64,000 nt of DNA, from NCBI GenBank assembly GCA_031551865.1, contig JAVBMY010000009.1, positions 1 through 64,000 of the forward strand, written 5' to 3'. Shown here piece by piece: positions 25,319 to 35,160 of this stretch (position 1 is the stretch's first letter; the number at the start of each line of letters is the position of its first letter). The notes beneath the pieces are model-generated. The model searched no databases, was not told the DNA's origin, and saw only the letters and a list, made by a program, of their open reading frames with translations. Made by a program: the position numbers and the translations under genes. The DNA is from Rikenella sp031551865. GTDB taxonomy: Bacteria; Bacteroidota; Bacteroidia; Bacteroidales; Rikenellaceae.

Positions 25319-26704
25319 TCAATACCCGCCGCCCAGCGCAAGATAGAGATCAACATAGGCCGAGAGCTGGTCAGACAGCATGTCGGCGTATTGGAGTTCT
25401 GCAACAAACTGGAGGTTCTGGGAAGTCAGCACGTCGGTATAGGGTAACATCCCTTGCCAATAGAGTTCGTAGGTGAGCGAAGCGGCCTCTTTAGTATTGG
25501 CCACAAGTTGTGCATAGTGCATGCTTTGCTGGCGGTATGCGGCAACCGCCGAAAGGGCTCTCTCGACATCGCCGAACGCCTCGATCACAACCTGTTCGTA
25601 GGCCAGCAGGGCTTGCTTATTCTGTTCGCGGGCGATTTCGACGTTGCGTTTGTTGGCTCCCCAATTGAATATCGGTTCGAGGAAAGTAGCTGAAGCGACC
25701 CATCCCAACGGATTACCCGCTGTAAGCCCTTTGAGCGTCGAAGCCATCGCGCCCCCCTCGCCGGTCAACGTGAGCGAAGGATAGCGCCGGGCCACGGCCA
25801 CACCCACACGGGCGGTAGCCGCCGCCACATTATAGTAAGCGGCCATGATGTCGGGACGCCTGTCGAGCAGCGACGTGGGCAACCCCGCCGGAACCCCGGA
25901 AGGCACAGGTATCGATAGAAGGCGCGAACCGTCGACAGTAATGGGACGGGGGTTATCGCCCAACAGCGCGTTGAGCGCCAATACAGTCTGGGTTCGCGCC
26001 CGTTCGTAAGAGGTAATCATCAGGGCAGCGGCCGAGGTCAGTGTCCGGGCCTGGTCGAGGTCGAGCAACGTCGACATGCCATAGCGGAACATCGAATCGA
26101 TAATGTCCTGGTTTTTCTTACGCAATTCATAGGTGACCAGCGACTTATGGTAAGCCATATCGTAATGCAGCAACATGAAATAGGCCTGTGCCACCTGCCC
26201 CGTGAGCGACAATAGGGCCGCCCGGTAGTTTTGTTCAGAAGCCAGGTAATCGGCGCGGGCGGCCTGCGACATACGGCGCAATTTGCCGAACAGGTCGATT
26301 TCCCACGAAACGGAAAGTCCCACGGCATAATCCTGAACAGTTCCCGGCGCCTTATAGTTATCCTGAAGGTTGCCCGTGGCTTCGACTCCCAGCGACGGCC
26401 CCTGCTGGGCACGGGTACGGCGAAGGATAAGCGAGGCCTCTTCGAGTTTCGAAGCGGCGATGGCCAGGTTCCGATTGCTGTCGACGGCGCGTTCGATCAG
26501 CGCGGTGAGGACAGTGTCGCCGAAATTACGCCACCAGTCGAGCGTCACGATGGTATCGCCCGGCGTGGCTACCGAGTCGAACATATATGTCCCGGGCACG
26601 GGCAGCTCGGGCGATTTGAAACGCGGCCCGACGCATCCCGCCACACCGAAGACCGCCGCAAAAACGGCCACTACGGCAAGGGTTATGGAAAATCGCTGTT
26701 TCAT
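25319..26704 (-). CDS. RND efflux outer-membrane lipoprotein (TolC/OprM family)
   Basis: This is the outer-membrane channel of the tripartite pump. The 461-residue protein has a lipoprotein leader ending VAGC (Cys24), then the duplicated outer-membrane-efflux repeats: SWEIDLFGKLRR near 148-159 and FLEPIFNWGANKRN near 345. RRPDI near 290 is typical of the NodT subfamily. Its start overlaps the stop of the permease gene as ATGA, so the two are translationally coupled. Export specificity cannot be read from the sequence. Confidence 0.92.
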   Translation of the reverse strand: MKQRFSITLAVVAVFAAVFGVAGCVGPRFKSPELPVPGTYMFDSVATPGDTIVTLDWWRNFGDTVLTALIERAVDSNRNLAIAASKLEEASLILRRTRAQQGPSLGVEATGNLQDNYKAPGTVQDYAVGLSVSWEIDLFGKLRRMSQAARADYLASEQNYRAALLSLTGQVAQAYFMLLHYDMAYHKSLVTYELRKKNQDIIDSMFRYGMSTLLDLDQARTLTSAAALMITSYERARTQTVLALNALLGDNPRPITVDGSRLLSIPVPSGVPAGLPTSLLDRRPDIMAAYYNVAAATARVGVAVARRYPSLTLTGEGGAMASTLKGLTAGNPLGWVASATFLEPIFNWGANKRNVEIAREQNKQALLAYEQVVIEAFGDVERALSAVAAYRQQSMHYAQLVANTKEAASLTYELYWQGMLPYTDVLTSQNLQFVAELQYADMLSDQLSAYVDLYLALGGGY

Positions 26705-29700
26705 AGCGTGGAATCGGTTGGGTTTTCATGGGTTTCCTGATCGGCTGCAGGAGCAGGGGGGGTAGCCGCCGAAGCGCTTTCGGAAGTCGTCGGTTCGGTT
26801 GCCGAAGCAGCAGCCGAAGCGGCCGCGATCTCGGCATCATGTTTGCGGCGGCGCTCGCGGATACAGTCGAAATGCCCCAGGCGGGCGATCAGCACATAAA
26901 GGGCGGGATAGACGAAGACCCCGATGATCGTGGCGATCCCCATGCCACCGAGCAGCGAGAAACCCATCACCTGCCTGGCAATCGACGAAGCCCCCGAAGC
27001 CATGGTCAACGGGGCGATTCCCAACAGGAATGCGAAAGCGGTCATCAGGATCGGACGGAAGCGCAGGCGGGCGGCTTCGGTGGCCGCCTCGCGGGCAGTG
27101 CGGCCGCTGTTGAAGAACATGTCGTTGGCGTATTCGACGATCAGGATAGCATTCTTGGCCGACAGCGCGATCAGCAGGATCAAAGAGACCTGCATGAAAA
27201 TATCGCTCACGATCAGCGGATCGATCAGGTGCACTACGGCCACCACCGCCATCGCCCCGAAAAGCGCAAACGGAACTCCCAACAGGATCGACAGGGGCAG
27301 GGACCAGCTTTCGTACAGCGCCGCCAGGATCAGGAACACGAACACAAGGGCGATCAATAACGCCGTACTTCCGGTCGACGAGGCGTTGCGTTCCTGATAC
27401 GACATGTCGGCCCACGCCACGCCGATGTCCTGCGGAAGCATACGGCCAGCCAGCGTTTCGAGCGCATCCATCGCCTCGATCGACGAGTAGCGGTTGTCGG
27501 CAATGGCATTGATGGGGATCGACGGGTAGAGATTGAACTGCAGGGCAAATTCAATGCCCACCGTATCTTTGACACTGACGAAGTTAGCAAGCGGAATCTT
27601 CTGACCGTCGCGGTTCGTGACGAAGAATTCCATCAGGTTGTCTTTAGACTGGCGGTACTGCGGCTCGCTCTGCACATACGTCCGGTAGATCGACCCGAAA
27701 CGGTTGAAGTTGTTGATATAGGCTCCGCCGAGGTAGGTGGTCAACACCGAATGAATCTCGGCCAGCGATACGCCCTGCTGGAAGGCGAGGTCGTTGTCGA
27801 TGACGAGTTGGCGTTGTGGCACCTGCGCGTCGAATTGCGAGGTGATGTTCGATATTTCGGGAAGCGTCTGGGCGCTATCGAGAAATTCCCGTAAATAACT
27901 TCCGGGATAGGTCACCCCCTGCCCGCTCAGGTCCTGCATCATCATCGAGATACCCGACGCGGTGCCCATGCCCTGAATGGCCGGAGGCTGGAAGGCGAAG
28001 CACTGGGCCTCGTTTACCGCCAAATACAGCATTTTATTGATCTGGTCTTGCACCTCGTTGGCCGTGCGGCGCCGGTCGGCATAGGGTTTCAGGGTTACGA
28101 AAGTGATGCCGCTGTTAGTGCTGGCAATACGTGAAAGCATATTATAGCCCGATACCGACGACACATGCTCTACTTCGGGGATCTGTTTGATCATGGTTTC
28201 AACCCGGCGGCCCACCGCATCAGTGCGGCTCAACGCCGAGGCGTTCGGCAGCTTGTAATTGACCATCAGGTAGCCTTTATCTTCCTGCGGCACGAATCCG
28301 GCAGGAATGGTGCGCGAGATCAGAAATATCGAAGCGCCCACCACGGCAATAAACAGCAGGGTGCGCCCCCCGTGGCGGGCCACGGTACCTGCAAAGCCGA
28401 CATACTGGTCAGTACGGCGACCGAACCAGCGGTTGAACCAGCCGAAGAAACCATGCGTGGCCCTCTCCTTATGGCGCAGGAGCAACACGCAGAGGGTCGG
28501 CGAAAGGGTCAGGGCATTGAAAGCCGATATCACCATCGACAACACGATGGTGATCGAAAATTGCTGGTAGAGTTTCCCGGTGATGCCGCCCACGAACGAC
28601 ACGGGAATAAACACGGCAGCCAGCACCACAGTCGTGGCGATGATCGGCGAACTGACCGCCCGCATCGCCCGGATAGTGGCCTGTCGTACGTCGAGCCCTT
28701 TTTCCATACCGACCTGCACGGCCTCAACCACCACAATGGCATCATCGACCACCAGTCCGATGGCCAACACGATACCCAGCAGGGAAAAGACGTTGATCGT
28801 GAAGCCCAGCAGCGGAAAAAGCATGAACGCCCCCACCAGCGACACGGGAATGGCCACCAGCGGGATGACCATCGCCCGCAAGTCCTGCATAAACAGGTAG
28901 ATGATCAGAATCACCAACACCAACGCAATGAGCAGCGTAACGATGATGTCGTCCATGCCGCTGACGATCGACGTGGTGGCATCGACCACGGTAGTGTATT
29001 TCATGCCGTCGTAGAACCTGGCCGACAACTCCTCCATCTTGGCCTTGACAGCGTTGCCTACTTCGAGGGCGTTGCTGCCAGGCTCCTGGAAAACGTTGAT
29101 CATAGTGGAAGGGTGACCTTCGAAGTTTGATTTCACACCATAGGTCTGCGTACCGAGTTCGATGGTGGCCACATCCTTGAGCCGGACCTGCGAACCGTCG
29201 GGCATCGTACGGATCACGATGTTGCCGTACTCTTCGGGCTTGGTGATCTGCGGAGGCATCGTCACCGTATAGGTGAACTGGGTGCCCTCGGCGCTGGGTT
29301 CGCCGCCGAGCTGCCCGGCCGGGAACACGCCGCTCTGGGCGCTGATGGCCGATGTGATGTCCGACAAGGCGATATTCAGGTAGCCAAGCACGTCGGGCTT
29401 GACCCAAATGCGCATCGAATACTGGCCCGCCCCAAGAATGTCGACCTCGCCGACACCGTGTATCTTGAGCAGTTCGTTCTGGATATTGATGTAAGCGTAA
29501 TTCGAGAGAAACTTTCCGTCGTACCGGCCGTCGTCGCTATACAACGAGAAGATGACGAGAAAGTCGGTCGAAGCTTTTTTGGTCGTTACTCCGTATTGAA
29601 TAACCGAAGCCGGGAGCAGCGAAGTGGCGGTCGATGCATTGTTCTGGGTGAACACGGCATCCATATCGTGGTCGGAACCCACGTCGAACGTGGCCTGGAT

Positions 29701-29994
29701 ACGCATCGTGCCGTCGTTGGCACTGGTGCTCTTGATATAGATCATGTCGCTGGCGCCCATGATGGCACGCCCCAGCGGGGTAGCCACGGCCTGATCGACG
29801 GCGGTGGCGTCGGCACCCTGGTAGACGGTCGTGACCTGCACGTTGGGGGCCGAAATATCGGGATATTGCTCGATAGGCAACCCGAATATGGACAATACAC
29901 CCAACAACACGATGAGGATCGAGATCACCATCGAGAAAATCGGGCGCCGTATGAAGAATTCGGTCATGGTTTGGGTCTGTTTAACATCACTCAT
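26701..29994 (-). CDS. RND efflux permease, HAE-1 (AcrB/MexB) family
   Basis: This is the inner-membrane proton-driven pump of the system. The 1097-residue protein opens with FFIRRPIFSMVISILIV and has the usual two repeats of a large periplasmic loop and six membrane segments. GLVVDDAIVVVE near 412 supplies the conserved Asp pair of membrane segment 4, and SAKNAILIVEYA near 975 the Lys/Asn part of segment 10. The last 45 residues are an Ala/Ser/Pro/Thr-rich tail. The ATG at 29994 abuts a short repeat; ATG at 29967, giving MTEFFIRRPIF, is an equally likely start. Confidence 0.95.
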   Translation of the reverse strand: MSDVKQTQTMTEFFIRRPIFSMVISILIVLLGVLSIFGLPIEQYPDISAPNVQVTTVYQGADATAVDQAVATPLGRAIMGASDMIYIKSTSANDGTMRIQATFDVGSDHDMDAVFTQNNASTATSLLPASVIQYGVTTKKASTDFLVIFSLYSDDGRYDGKFLSNYAYINIQNELLKIHGVGEVDILGAGQYSMRIWVKPDVLGYLNIALSDITSAISAQSGVFPAGQLGGEPSAEGTQFTYTVTMPPQITKPEEYGNIVIRTMPDGSQVRLKDVATIELGTQTYGVKSNFEGHPSTMINVFQEPGSNALEVGNAVKAKMEELSARFYDGMKYTTVVDATTSIVSGMDDIIVTLLIALVLVILIIYLFMQDLRAMVIPLVAIPVSLVGAFMLFPLLGFTINVFSLLGIVLAIGLVVDDAIVVVEAVQVGMEKGLDVRQATIRAMRAVSSPIIATTVVLAAVFIPVSFVGGITGKLYQQFSITIVLSMVISAFNALTLSPTLCVLLLRHKERATHGFFGWFNRWFGRRTDQYVGFAGTVARHGGRTLLFIAVVGASIFLISRTIPAGFVPQEDKGYLMVNYKLPNASALSRTDAVGRRVETMIKQIPEVEHVSSVSGYNMLSRIASTNSGITFVTLKPYADRRRTANEVQDQINKMLYLAVNEAQCFAFQPPAIQGMGTASGISMMMQDLSGQGVTYPGSYLREFLDSAQTLPEISNITSQFDAQVPQRQLVIDNDLAFQQGVSLAEIHSVLTTYLGGAYINNFNRFGSIYRTYVQSEPQYRQSKDNLMEFFVTNRDGQKIPLANFVSVKDTVGIEFALQFNLYPSIPINAIADNRYSSIEAMDALETLAGRMLPQDIGVAWADMSYQERNASSTGSTALLIALVFVFLILAALYESWSLPLSILLGVPFALFGAMAVVAVVHLIDPLIVSDIFMQVSLILLIALSAKNAILIVEYANDMFFNSGRTAREAATEAARLRFRPILMTAFAFLLGIAPLTMASGASSIARQVMGFSLLGGMGIATIIGVFVYPALYVLIARLGHFDCIRERRRKHDAEIAAASAAASATEPTTSESASAATPPAPAADQETHENPTDSTL

Positions 29995-30022
29995 GCCATC
30001 CCCCGGCAGGCTCGGGATGACG
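29995..30022. repeat. Short GTCATCC-family palindrome in the efflux operon
   Basis: CCATCCC and GGGATGACG face each other across a GC-rich centre in the 35-base gap between the fusion-protein stop and the permease start. It is the smallest member of the family here. Confidence 0.5.
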
Positions 30023-30029
30023 TGGATAG

Positions 30030-31196
30030 TTATTTTTGTTCGGTCGCAATTCCCTGTTCTTGCGGCCCTGCGGCAACCGGTATGATCTTCATTCCACCAC
30101 GGACTTTCGCAAATCCTTCGGTCAGCACCTGCTCACCGGCGGCCAATCCCGAGCCGATCACCCATTGCGCTCCGTAAGTATCTCCCAGCCCTACCGGACG
30201 GAATTCGAGCGTGCTGTCGCTTTTCACCACATACACGCTATTGTTGCCCTGCGTCTGGATCACCGCTTTCTGGGGGACGAGGACTACGGGGTTCGGGCGC
30301 CCCACGTCGGCCATAATGCGGACGTATTGCCCCGGTTTGAGGCTCATATCCGAATTGGGAAAAAGTACCCGGAGTACCACGGCGCCCACGGCATTGTCGA
30401 TTGCCCGCTGGGTGAAATCGTAGGCCCCCGCGTAGGAATAGATGGTGCCGTCGGAGAGTTTCATCCTGATATTCGACAGCAGGGAGTGGTTTTCGTGCAT
30501 AGCCCCTTCCATCGAGTCACGGGCCGCGATCTCAAGGTAGCGCGACAACGGTAACGAAACATTCACATAGATCGAATCGACCTGCGACAGGACGTTTAGC
30601 ACGGGAATCTGGGTACCCGTGCCCACATAGTCGCCGAGCGAAGCCCTGGTTTCGCCGATCACGCCGTCGACCGGCGCATAGATTTTGGTATAGGATTGGT
30701 TGAGGCGCGCCCGGTTGAGATCGGCCGAAGCACTGCGTACCGACGAACGGGCGGCAGCAAGGTTGGCCGTAGCCTTGTCGAGGCTGCTTTGGCTGATGGC
30801 GGATATACGCGCCAGGGGGACCGAGCGGTCGTAATCGTTCTGGGCATCGACAAGCACTGCCCGGGCATTGGCCAGCGCCGCTTCGGCACGGTGCAGGTCG
30901 ACGGTGGTTTGTTGAGGATCGATAGTCAGCAGCAGGTCGCCTTTGCGCACTACACTACCCTCTTTGTAGTGTATGCCCGTCAGGTAACCGCTGACACGGG
31001 GCTGTAACGCCACATCATGCTTGCTGTAGGTCTGCCCGACGAATTCCATCCGGGTGGGCAGTTGCTGCTGCTCGGCCACCGCAACTGCAAGCTGCGGTGG
31101 CGGTATCACTTGGGGGCTATTGCCAGAACAGGCAGTTGCAACCGAAACTGCAACTACCTGCAATAGAAGTTTTGTGGTTGATCGGGCGCTCGTCAT
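30030..31196 (-). CDS. RND efflux periplasmic adaptor (membrane fusion protein)
   Basis: The adaptor links the permease to the outer-membrane channel. The 388-residue protein has a lipoprotein leader ending ATAC (Cys23) and then the biotinyl-lipoyl-like half QPRVSGYLTGIHYKEGSVV near 65-83. A helical hairpin spans about 100-165, and the second lipoyl half is NQSYTKIYAPVDGVIG. Barrel and membrane-proximal domains follow. It is first of the three pump genes; the DUF2264 gene ends 49 bases upstream in the same direction, so read-through from the glycan genes is possible. Confidence 0.93.
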   Translation of the reverse strand: MTSARSTTKLLLQVVAVSVATACSGNSPQVIPPPQLAVAVAEQQQLPTRMEFVGQTYSKHDVALQPRVSGYLTGIHYKEGSVVRKGDLLLTIDPQQTTVDLHRAEAALANARAVLVDAQNDYDRSVPLARISAISQSSLDKATANLAAARSSVRSASADLNRARLNQSYTKIYAPVDGVIGETRASLGDYVGTGTQIPVLNVLSQVDSIYVNVSLPLSRYLEIAARDSMEGAMHENHSLLSNIRMKLSDGTIYSYAGAYDFTQRAIDNAVGAVVLRVLFPNSDMSLKPGQYVRIMADVGRPNPVVLVPQKAVIQTQGNNSVYVVKSDSTLEFRPVGLGDTYGAQWVIGSGLAAGEQVLTEGFAKVRGGMKIIPVAAGPQEQGIATEQK

Positions 31197-31245
31197 AGGG
31201 TTTGCGTTTTTGAACTTCCTTCACCTTCGCCGCACCCTGCCCGCG

Positions 31246-32520
31246 CTATTTTATCGAATGGTCTTGCGGAAATTTCTCGCCGCTCCAGGCTTTTTGCGAG
31301 GTCCATTTCCCGGGGGGTGCAGTCCAGAACTCATCATTCTCAGGCAAACCTAATGCCAAAAATCCCGTGGTACACAAATAGAGGCTCCCGGTGCAGGTAT
31401 AGGCCTCGCCGAGTTCGTGCTGGCTGCCCGCAAACCCGATTTGCAACCACCCCCCGGCCGAGAATGTGCCCGGTGCTTCGAAAAAATTGCGGAACACAGC
31501 GGTCATGGCCCCCCGTGTGGCCCCCTTGTCCAGTTCCGCAGGAAGTTGCCCGAGCAGGGCCATTTGCGACAAAGTCTGCAATGCGGCACTGCGGTATTGG
31601 AGCGAACGACCGATGGGCGGAATCGTACCTTCGGGCGATATGAACCGTTCGAGCACCGCGGCATAGCGCGTGGAACGTGCCAAAACCGTCCGTACGAAAT
31701 CGGCCGGATACATGTGGGACATCCGGCGCACCACATCGACCATCATCGGCTGGATCACGAAGCTGTTGTAGTAGTCCCAATGGAACGGCGGGCCGTCGCC
31801 GTAGGCACCGTCACCCACATACCACGCGTCGGTCTGGCGCACGGGATAATCGACCCTCACCACATCGTAAGGCTCGCCCACGGAGTACAGGAATGCCTCG
31901 ACCATTGCACTGAACAGCAGCCAATTGCTGACATTCGGCCGAACCGTGCGGGTTTTGATCATCTCGTCGACGATACGCCGCTGGGTCAGGCTGTCGAGGC
32001 CTCCCCACAAGCGTTTCGGGGCACGCATAAGCCCCTGGGCCAGGTGCGCCGCATCGACCAGCGCCTGATAACCTACGGCAAAGTCGATGTAGTCGGGAGA
32101 CTCGGGATTCATCGCATTCTGCAGCCCCTTGATGGTCATTTGCCGGAACTCTTCGCGCATACGGCCTTCGGCATCGTCAGAGGCAGGCAATTCGAGCCAC
32201 GGCGCTATGCCGCAGACGGTACGGCCAAGGGCTTCGAGGTAGGCATACTTCGTGCGGTCGCCATAGCCCGGATATTCGGGGTGGGACGGCCCGCGCTGTT
32301 CGATCGGCATATTGGCATGGAGCGTTCCGTCTGCAAGGTTACGGAGTACGGGGCGGGCGATCCGGTCGAGCGTGGCCACCCAGTACTCGCGGTCGGTTTG
32401 CGGGGATACGGGCGCAGCCCTCCTGGCGGCCAAAGCGGCAGGGGCAAACGCCGACGGCATAATGGTTCCTGCAAACCACAGCAAAAGGCCGCTCAGAGCT
32501 ATGGTGGCTATTCTTTTCAT
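31246..32520 (-). CDS. Secreted DUF2264 domain protein
   Basis: The 424-residue protein has a signal peptide (hydrophobic 6-30, Ala-rich cleavage region) and the DUF2264 signature across its length, e.g. YGDGPPFHWDYYNSFVIQPM near 235 and SLQYRSAALQTLSQMAL. DUF2264 proteins look like alpha/alpha-barrel enzymes and often sit in polysaccharide utilisation loci; no activity is assigned here. It follows the GH88 gene by 6 bases and is surely co-transcribed, which supports a role in breakdown of uronic-acid-containing glycans. Confidence 0.85.
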   Translation of the reverse strand: MKRIATIALSGLLLWFAGTIMPSAFAPAALAARRAAPVSPQTDREYWVATLDRIARPVLRNLADGTLHANMPIEQRGPSHPEYPGYGDRTKYAYLEALGRTVCGIAPWLELPASDDAEGRMREEFRQMTIKGLQNAMNPESPDYIDFAVGYQALVDAAHLAQGLMRAPKRLWGGLDSLTQRRIVDEMIKTRTVRPNVSNWLLFSAMVEAFLYSVGEPYDVVRVDYPVRQTDAWYVGDGAYGDGPPFHWDYYNSFVIQPMMVDVVRRMSHMYPADFVRTVLARSTRYAAVLERFISPEGTIPPIGRSLQYRSAALQTLSQMALLGQLPAELDKGATRGAMTAVFRNFFEAPGTFSAGGWLQIGFAGSQHELGEAYTCTGSLYLCTTGFLALGLPENDEFWTAPPGKWTSQKAWSGEKFPQDHSIK

Positions 32521-32526
32521 AATCTT

Positions 32527-33759
32527 CTATCTGTTGTCGAGGTCACGTTTGCGCTTGAGCGCTTCAAGGAAATAGTAGTCGGCATAGACGAGCGGAACAT
32601 CAACTTCGCCGGGACCGGGCAGGTTGCCCACGCAATGCATAATCAGGAAATTGCCGTTCCGGCCCTCAGGGGCACGATAGGCGGGCGAAGCGAGCGAGGT
32701 AAGTATTTGGTCGGCCAGTCCGCGGTATTCGCGGGCAGCGTTGCCTTCGGCATAGGTCGAGAGTTCGTAGAATGCCGAAGCCATGATCGAAGCGGCCGAA
32801 GCATCGCGCAATACGGCAGAGTCTCCAGAACGCGGAGGCGCGTCGTAATCCCAATGCGGCACACGGTTGGCAGGAAGGCGCGGAATGATGTACGACGCGA
32901 TGCGACGGGCCTGATCGAGGTAGCGCTCATCGCGCGTATAACGGTAACACAACACATAACCGTACAGTCCCCAGGCTTCGCCGCGCGACCAGGTTGATTC
33001 GTGGGCATAGCCCTGATGGGTGTTGCGGTGCAGCACCTCGCCCGTTTCGGGGTCGTAGTCGATCACGTGGTACGAGCCGTAATCGGGACGGAAATGGTTT
33101 GCTATCGTCTTGTCGGCGTGCGATACGGCGATGTTCCAATACGTAGAGTCGCCACTCATCCGCGTGGCCTCGAACAGCAGTTCGAGGTTCATCATGTTGT
33201 CGATGATCACGGGGCATCTCCAGCGGGCGTTGGCATTCCACGACTGGATGACCCCCGCGCCGGGGCGGTAGCGTTTGGTCAGGGTTTGGGCAGCCGTTAC
33301 GATCACATCCTTGTAAGATTCTTTGCCCGTCAGGCGCAGCCCGTTACCGAAGCTGCAAAAGATCATGAAACCGATGTCGTGGTTCCCGGTGTAGTATTTG
33401 ATGCGCTCCATGCCTTCGGTGTATCTCACCGCCTTGGTGCGCCACAGGGTGTCGCCGGTCAGTTCGTACATGTACCACAGCGAACCGGGGAAGAATCCGC
33501 TCGTCCAGTCGTCGAGGCTCGTAAATCCGGTGCGTCCGTTTCTGTCTGTCGTGCGGGGACTGGGCACATCGGCCGGGTTGCGGGATGCCCAGGCCGTATC
33601 GGTGGTGTCGAGCAGCAGGCGCATCTGGGGCACAGCGGATTCGACACTTCGGGAAACGAAATCTTTTTTCTTCTTAGCGGCCGATACCACAGACATGTCG
33701 GCGGCCAGTAGTGCCAGCATAGTCAACGAAACGGCGAAAAGTCTTGTTTTGCTCATCAT
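32527..33759 (-). CDS. Glycoside hydrolase family 88 protein (unsaturated glucuronyl hydrolase-like)
   Basis: GH88 enzymes remove the unsaturated uronic acid left at the non-reducing end by polysaccharide lyases. The 410-residue protein has a signal peptide and then an alpha/alpha-barrel with the motifs DDWTSGFFPGSLW near 80, VIIDNMMNLELLFEA near 183 and STWSRGEAWGLYGY near 260. DDWTSGF and the IDNMMNLELL Asp correspond to catalytic acid positions in the family. ATG at 33759 or 33756 may be used. It heads the operon with DUF2264 and is divergent from the DUF4861 gene. Confidence 0.88.
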   Translation of the reverse strand: MMSKTRLFAVSLTMLALLAADMSVVSAAKKKKDFVSRSVESAVPQMRLLLDTTDTAWASRNPADVPSPRTTDRNGRTGFTSLDDWTSGFFPGSLWYMYELTGDTLWRTKAVRYTEGMERIKYYTGNHDIGFMIFCSFGNGLRLTGKESYKDVIVTAAQTLTKRYRPGAGVIQSWNANARWRCPVIIDNMMNLELLFEATRMSGDSTYWNIAVSHADKTIANHFRPDYGSYHVIDYDPETGEVLHRNTHQGYAHESTWSRGEAWGLYGYVLCYRYTRDERYLDQARRIASYIIPRLPANRVPHWDYDAPPRSGDSAVLRDASAASIMASAFYELSTYAEGNAAREYRGLADQILTSLASPAYRAPEGRNGNFLIMHCVGNLPGPGEVDVPLVYADYYFLEALKRKRDLDNR

Positions 33760-33797
33760 GGGGCGATTAGTGGGGGTGACAATTGATGTTCAGGTCG

Positions 33798-33832
33798 ATT
33801 ACAACAAATGTAATAAAAAAGCCTTAGATTTG
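33798..33832. promoter_or_regulatory. Divergent promoter region with operator-like inverted repeat
   Basis: ATTACA-N5-TGTAAT (33798-33814) is a perfect 6-bp inverted repeat in the 98-base gap between GH88 and DUF4861. It overlaps a reverse-strand TACATTTG (33812-33805) for GH88. A forward TAGATTTG (33825-33832) faces DUF4861. Both boxes fit TAnnTTTG; -33 elements are weak. Confidence 0.5.
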
Positions 33833-33857
33833 TGTTTATCGAATAACTCAACTCCAT

Positions 33858-34997
33858 ATGCAAAAACTTTCTTTAGCCTTGTTTGCCGCCCTGTTCTGCC
33901 TGTCGTGCAACGGCAAAAGCGTGAAGGTCACCAACCCGCTCAACATCGCCCGTACCCACGAAACCGTAGAGGTCGAATGGTCGAAAATCCGGGAGCTGCT
34001 CGGCAACGACATCGCACCCGACAAAGTGGTCGTGCAGTCCGGCGGCACGCAGATACCCTCTCAGATATTGTACAAAGGCGGCGGGCAGCCGCTCGCGCTG
34101 ATTTTCCAGGCCACCGTCCCGGCCAAAGGTAGCGCCACTTATACCCTTAAGAAAGGCACCCGCGAAGCATACCCGCCACAAACCTTCGGCCGCCAGGTGC
34201 CCGAACGGATGGATGATTTCGCCTGGGAAAACAACCGGATCGCATTCCGAATGTACGGCCCGGCCCTCGAAGCCACGGGCGAGATCAGCAACGGCATCGA
34301 CGTATGGGTCAAAAGCACCCCAAACCTCATTATTGATAACTGGTATGCCTCTGGCGATTACCATGTCGACCACGGCGAAGGCTTCGACGGCTACAAGGTG
34401 GGACGCACCCTCGGCGCCGGGGCAATGGCTCCGTTTGCGGACGGCAAATTATGGCCGGGCAACAATTACACGAAGGCCGAACTCCTCGACCTCGGACCGG
34501 TTCGCGTCAGCTTCCGGCTCCATTACGCGGCATTCGACGTGAACGGACAACCGGTGTCTGAAACGCGAGACATTTCGCTCGACGCGAACACCTCGTTCAA
34601 CCGCATCACGGAATGCTACAGCTACGTGAACCCCGACAGCAGCAAACCGGAGATCGAGGTGGCCGCCGGGATCATCATGCGCAACGACAAGGGCGGACGT
34701 GTACTCGATTATCCCAAAGAGCCTATATATATGATGGGCTACTGGGAACCCACAAACCACGACAACAATACCGACAACGGCAATATCTGCGTGGCCGTCA
34801 TTACCCCAACCCCGCTGGTGGTCGAATACCACTCGAACCACGTGATCGGCCGCACCGGAATCCCCGTAGGGCAACCCTACACTTACCTGATGGGCGCCGG
34901 TTGGAGCAAAGGCGGTTTCCCCACCTCGGCCGACTGGAGCCGCGCGATTGTCGGCGAACAGCAGAAATTTGCCAATCCGTTGCAAGTAAAATTCTAA
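33858..34997 (+). CDS. DUF4861 family lipoprotein
   Basis: The 379-residue protein has a short lipoprotein signal ending CLSC (Cys17). The body matches DUF4861 in character: WENNRIAFRMYGPA near 128, DGYKVGRTLGAGAMAP near 178, and GIPVGQPYTYLMGAGWSKGG near the C-terminus. Members occur with GH88, GH105 and pectin or glycosaminoglycan genes, but an enzymatic role is not settled. It is transcribed divergently from GH88 and ends 5 bases before an intergenic repeat. Confidence 0.85.
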   Translation: MQKLSLALFAALFCLSCNGKSVKVTNPLNIARTHETVEVEWSKIRELLGNDIAPDKVVVQSGGTQIPSQILYKGGGQPLALIFQATVPAKGSATYTLKKGTREAYPPQTFGRQVPERMDDFAWENNRIAFRMYGPALEATGEISNGIDVWVKSTPNLIIDNWYASGDYHVDHGEGFDGYKVGRTLGAGAMAPFADGKLWPGNNYTKAELLDLGPVRVSFRLHYAAFDVNGQPVSETRDISLDANTSFNRITECYSYVNPDSSKPEIEVAAGIIMRNDKGGRVLDYPKEPIYMMGYWEPTNHDNNTDNGNICVAVITPTPLVVEYHSNHVIGRTGIPVGQPYTYLMGAGWSKGGFPTSADWSRAIVGEQQKFANPLQVKF

Positions 34998-35002
34998 CGG
35001 CA

Positions 35003-35081
35003 TGTCATCCTGAGCGAAGTGAAGGCTCTCGTGTAAAGTTCAGTCTCTCCCAAAATCCTTCACTTCGCCCGGGACGATACC
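35003..35081. repeat. Intergenic palindrome of the GTCATCC family
   Basis: It opens ATGTCATCCTGAGCGAAGTGAAGG, and ATCCTTCACTTCGCCC further on pairs back imperfectly. It may also serve as terminator of the DUF4861 gene. Confidence 0.7.
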
Positions 35082-35123
35082 TTGAAAGAATTGACCCCGG
35101 CATCAAAAAATCGCAACACCCTA

Positions 35124-35153
35124 TTGCAGGAAACAAAAATTTCCTTACATTTG
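35124..35153 (+). promoter_or_regulatory. Promoter of the trp leader
   Basis: TTG (35124-35126), 19 bases, then TACATTTG (35146-35153) is a full Bacteroidetes promoter. The leader-peptide ATG lies only 7 bases past the box, so the transcript should begin almost at the start codon. Confidence 0.75.
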
Positions 35154-35160
35154 TATTCAT

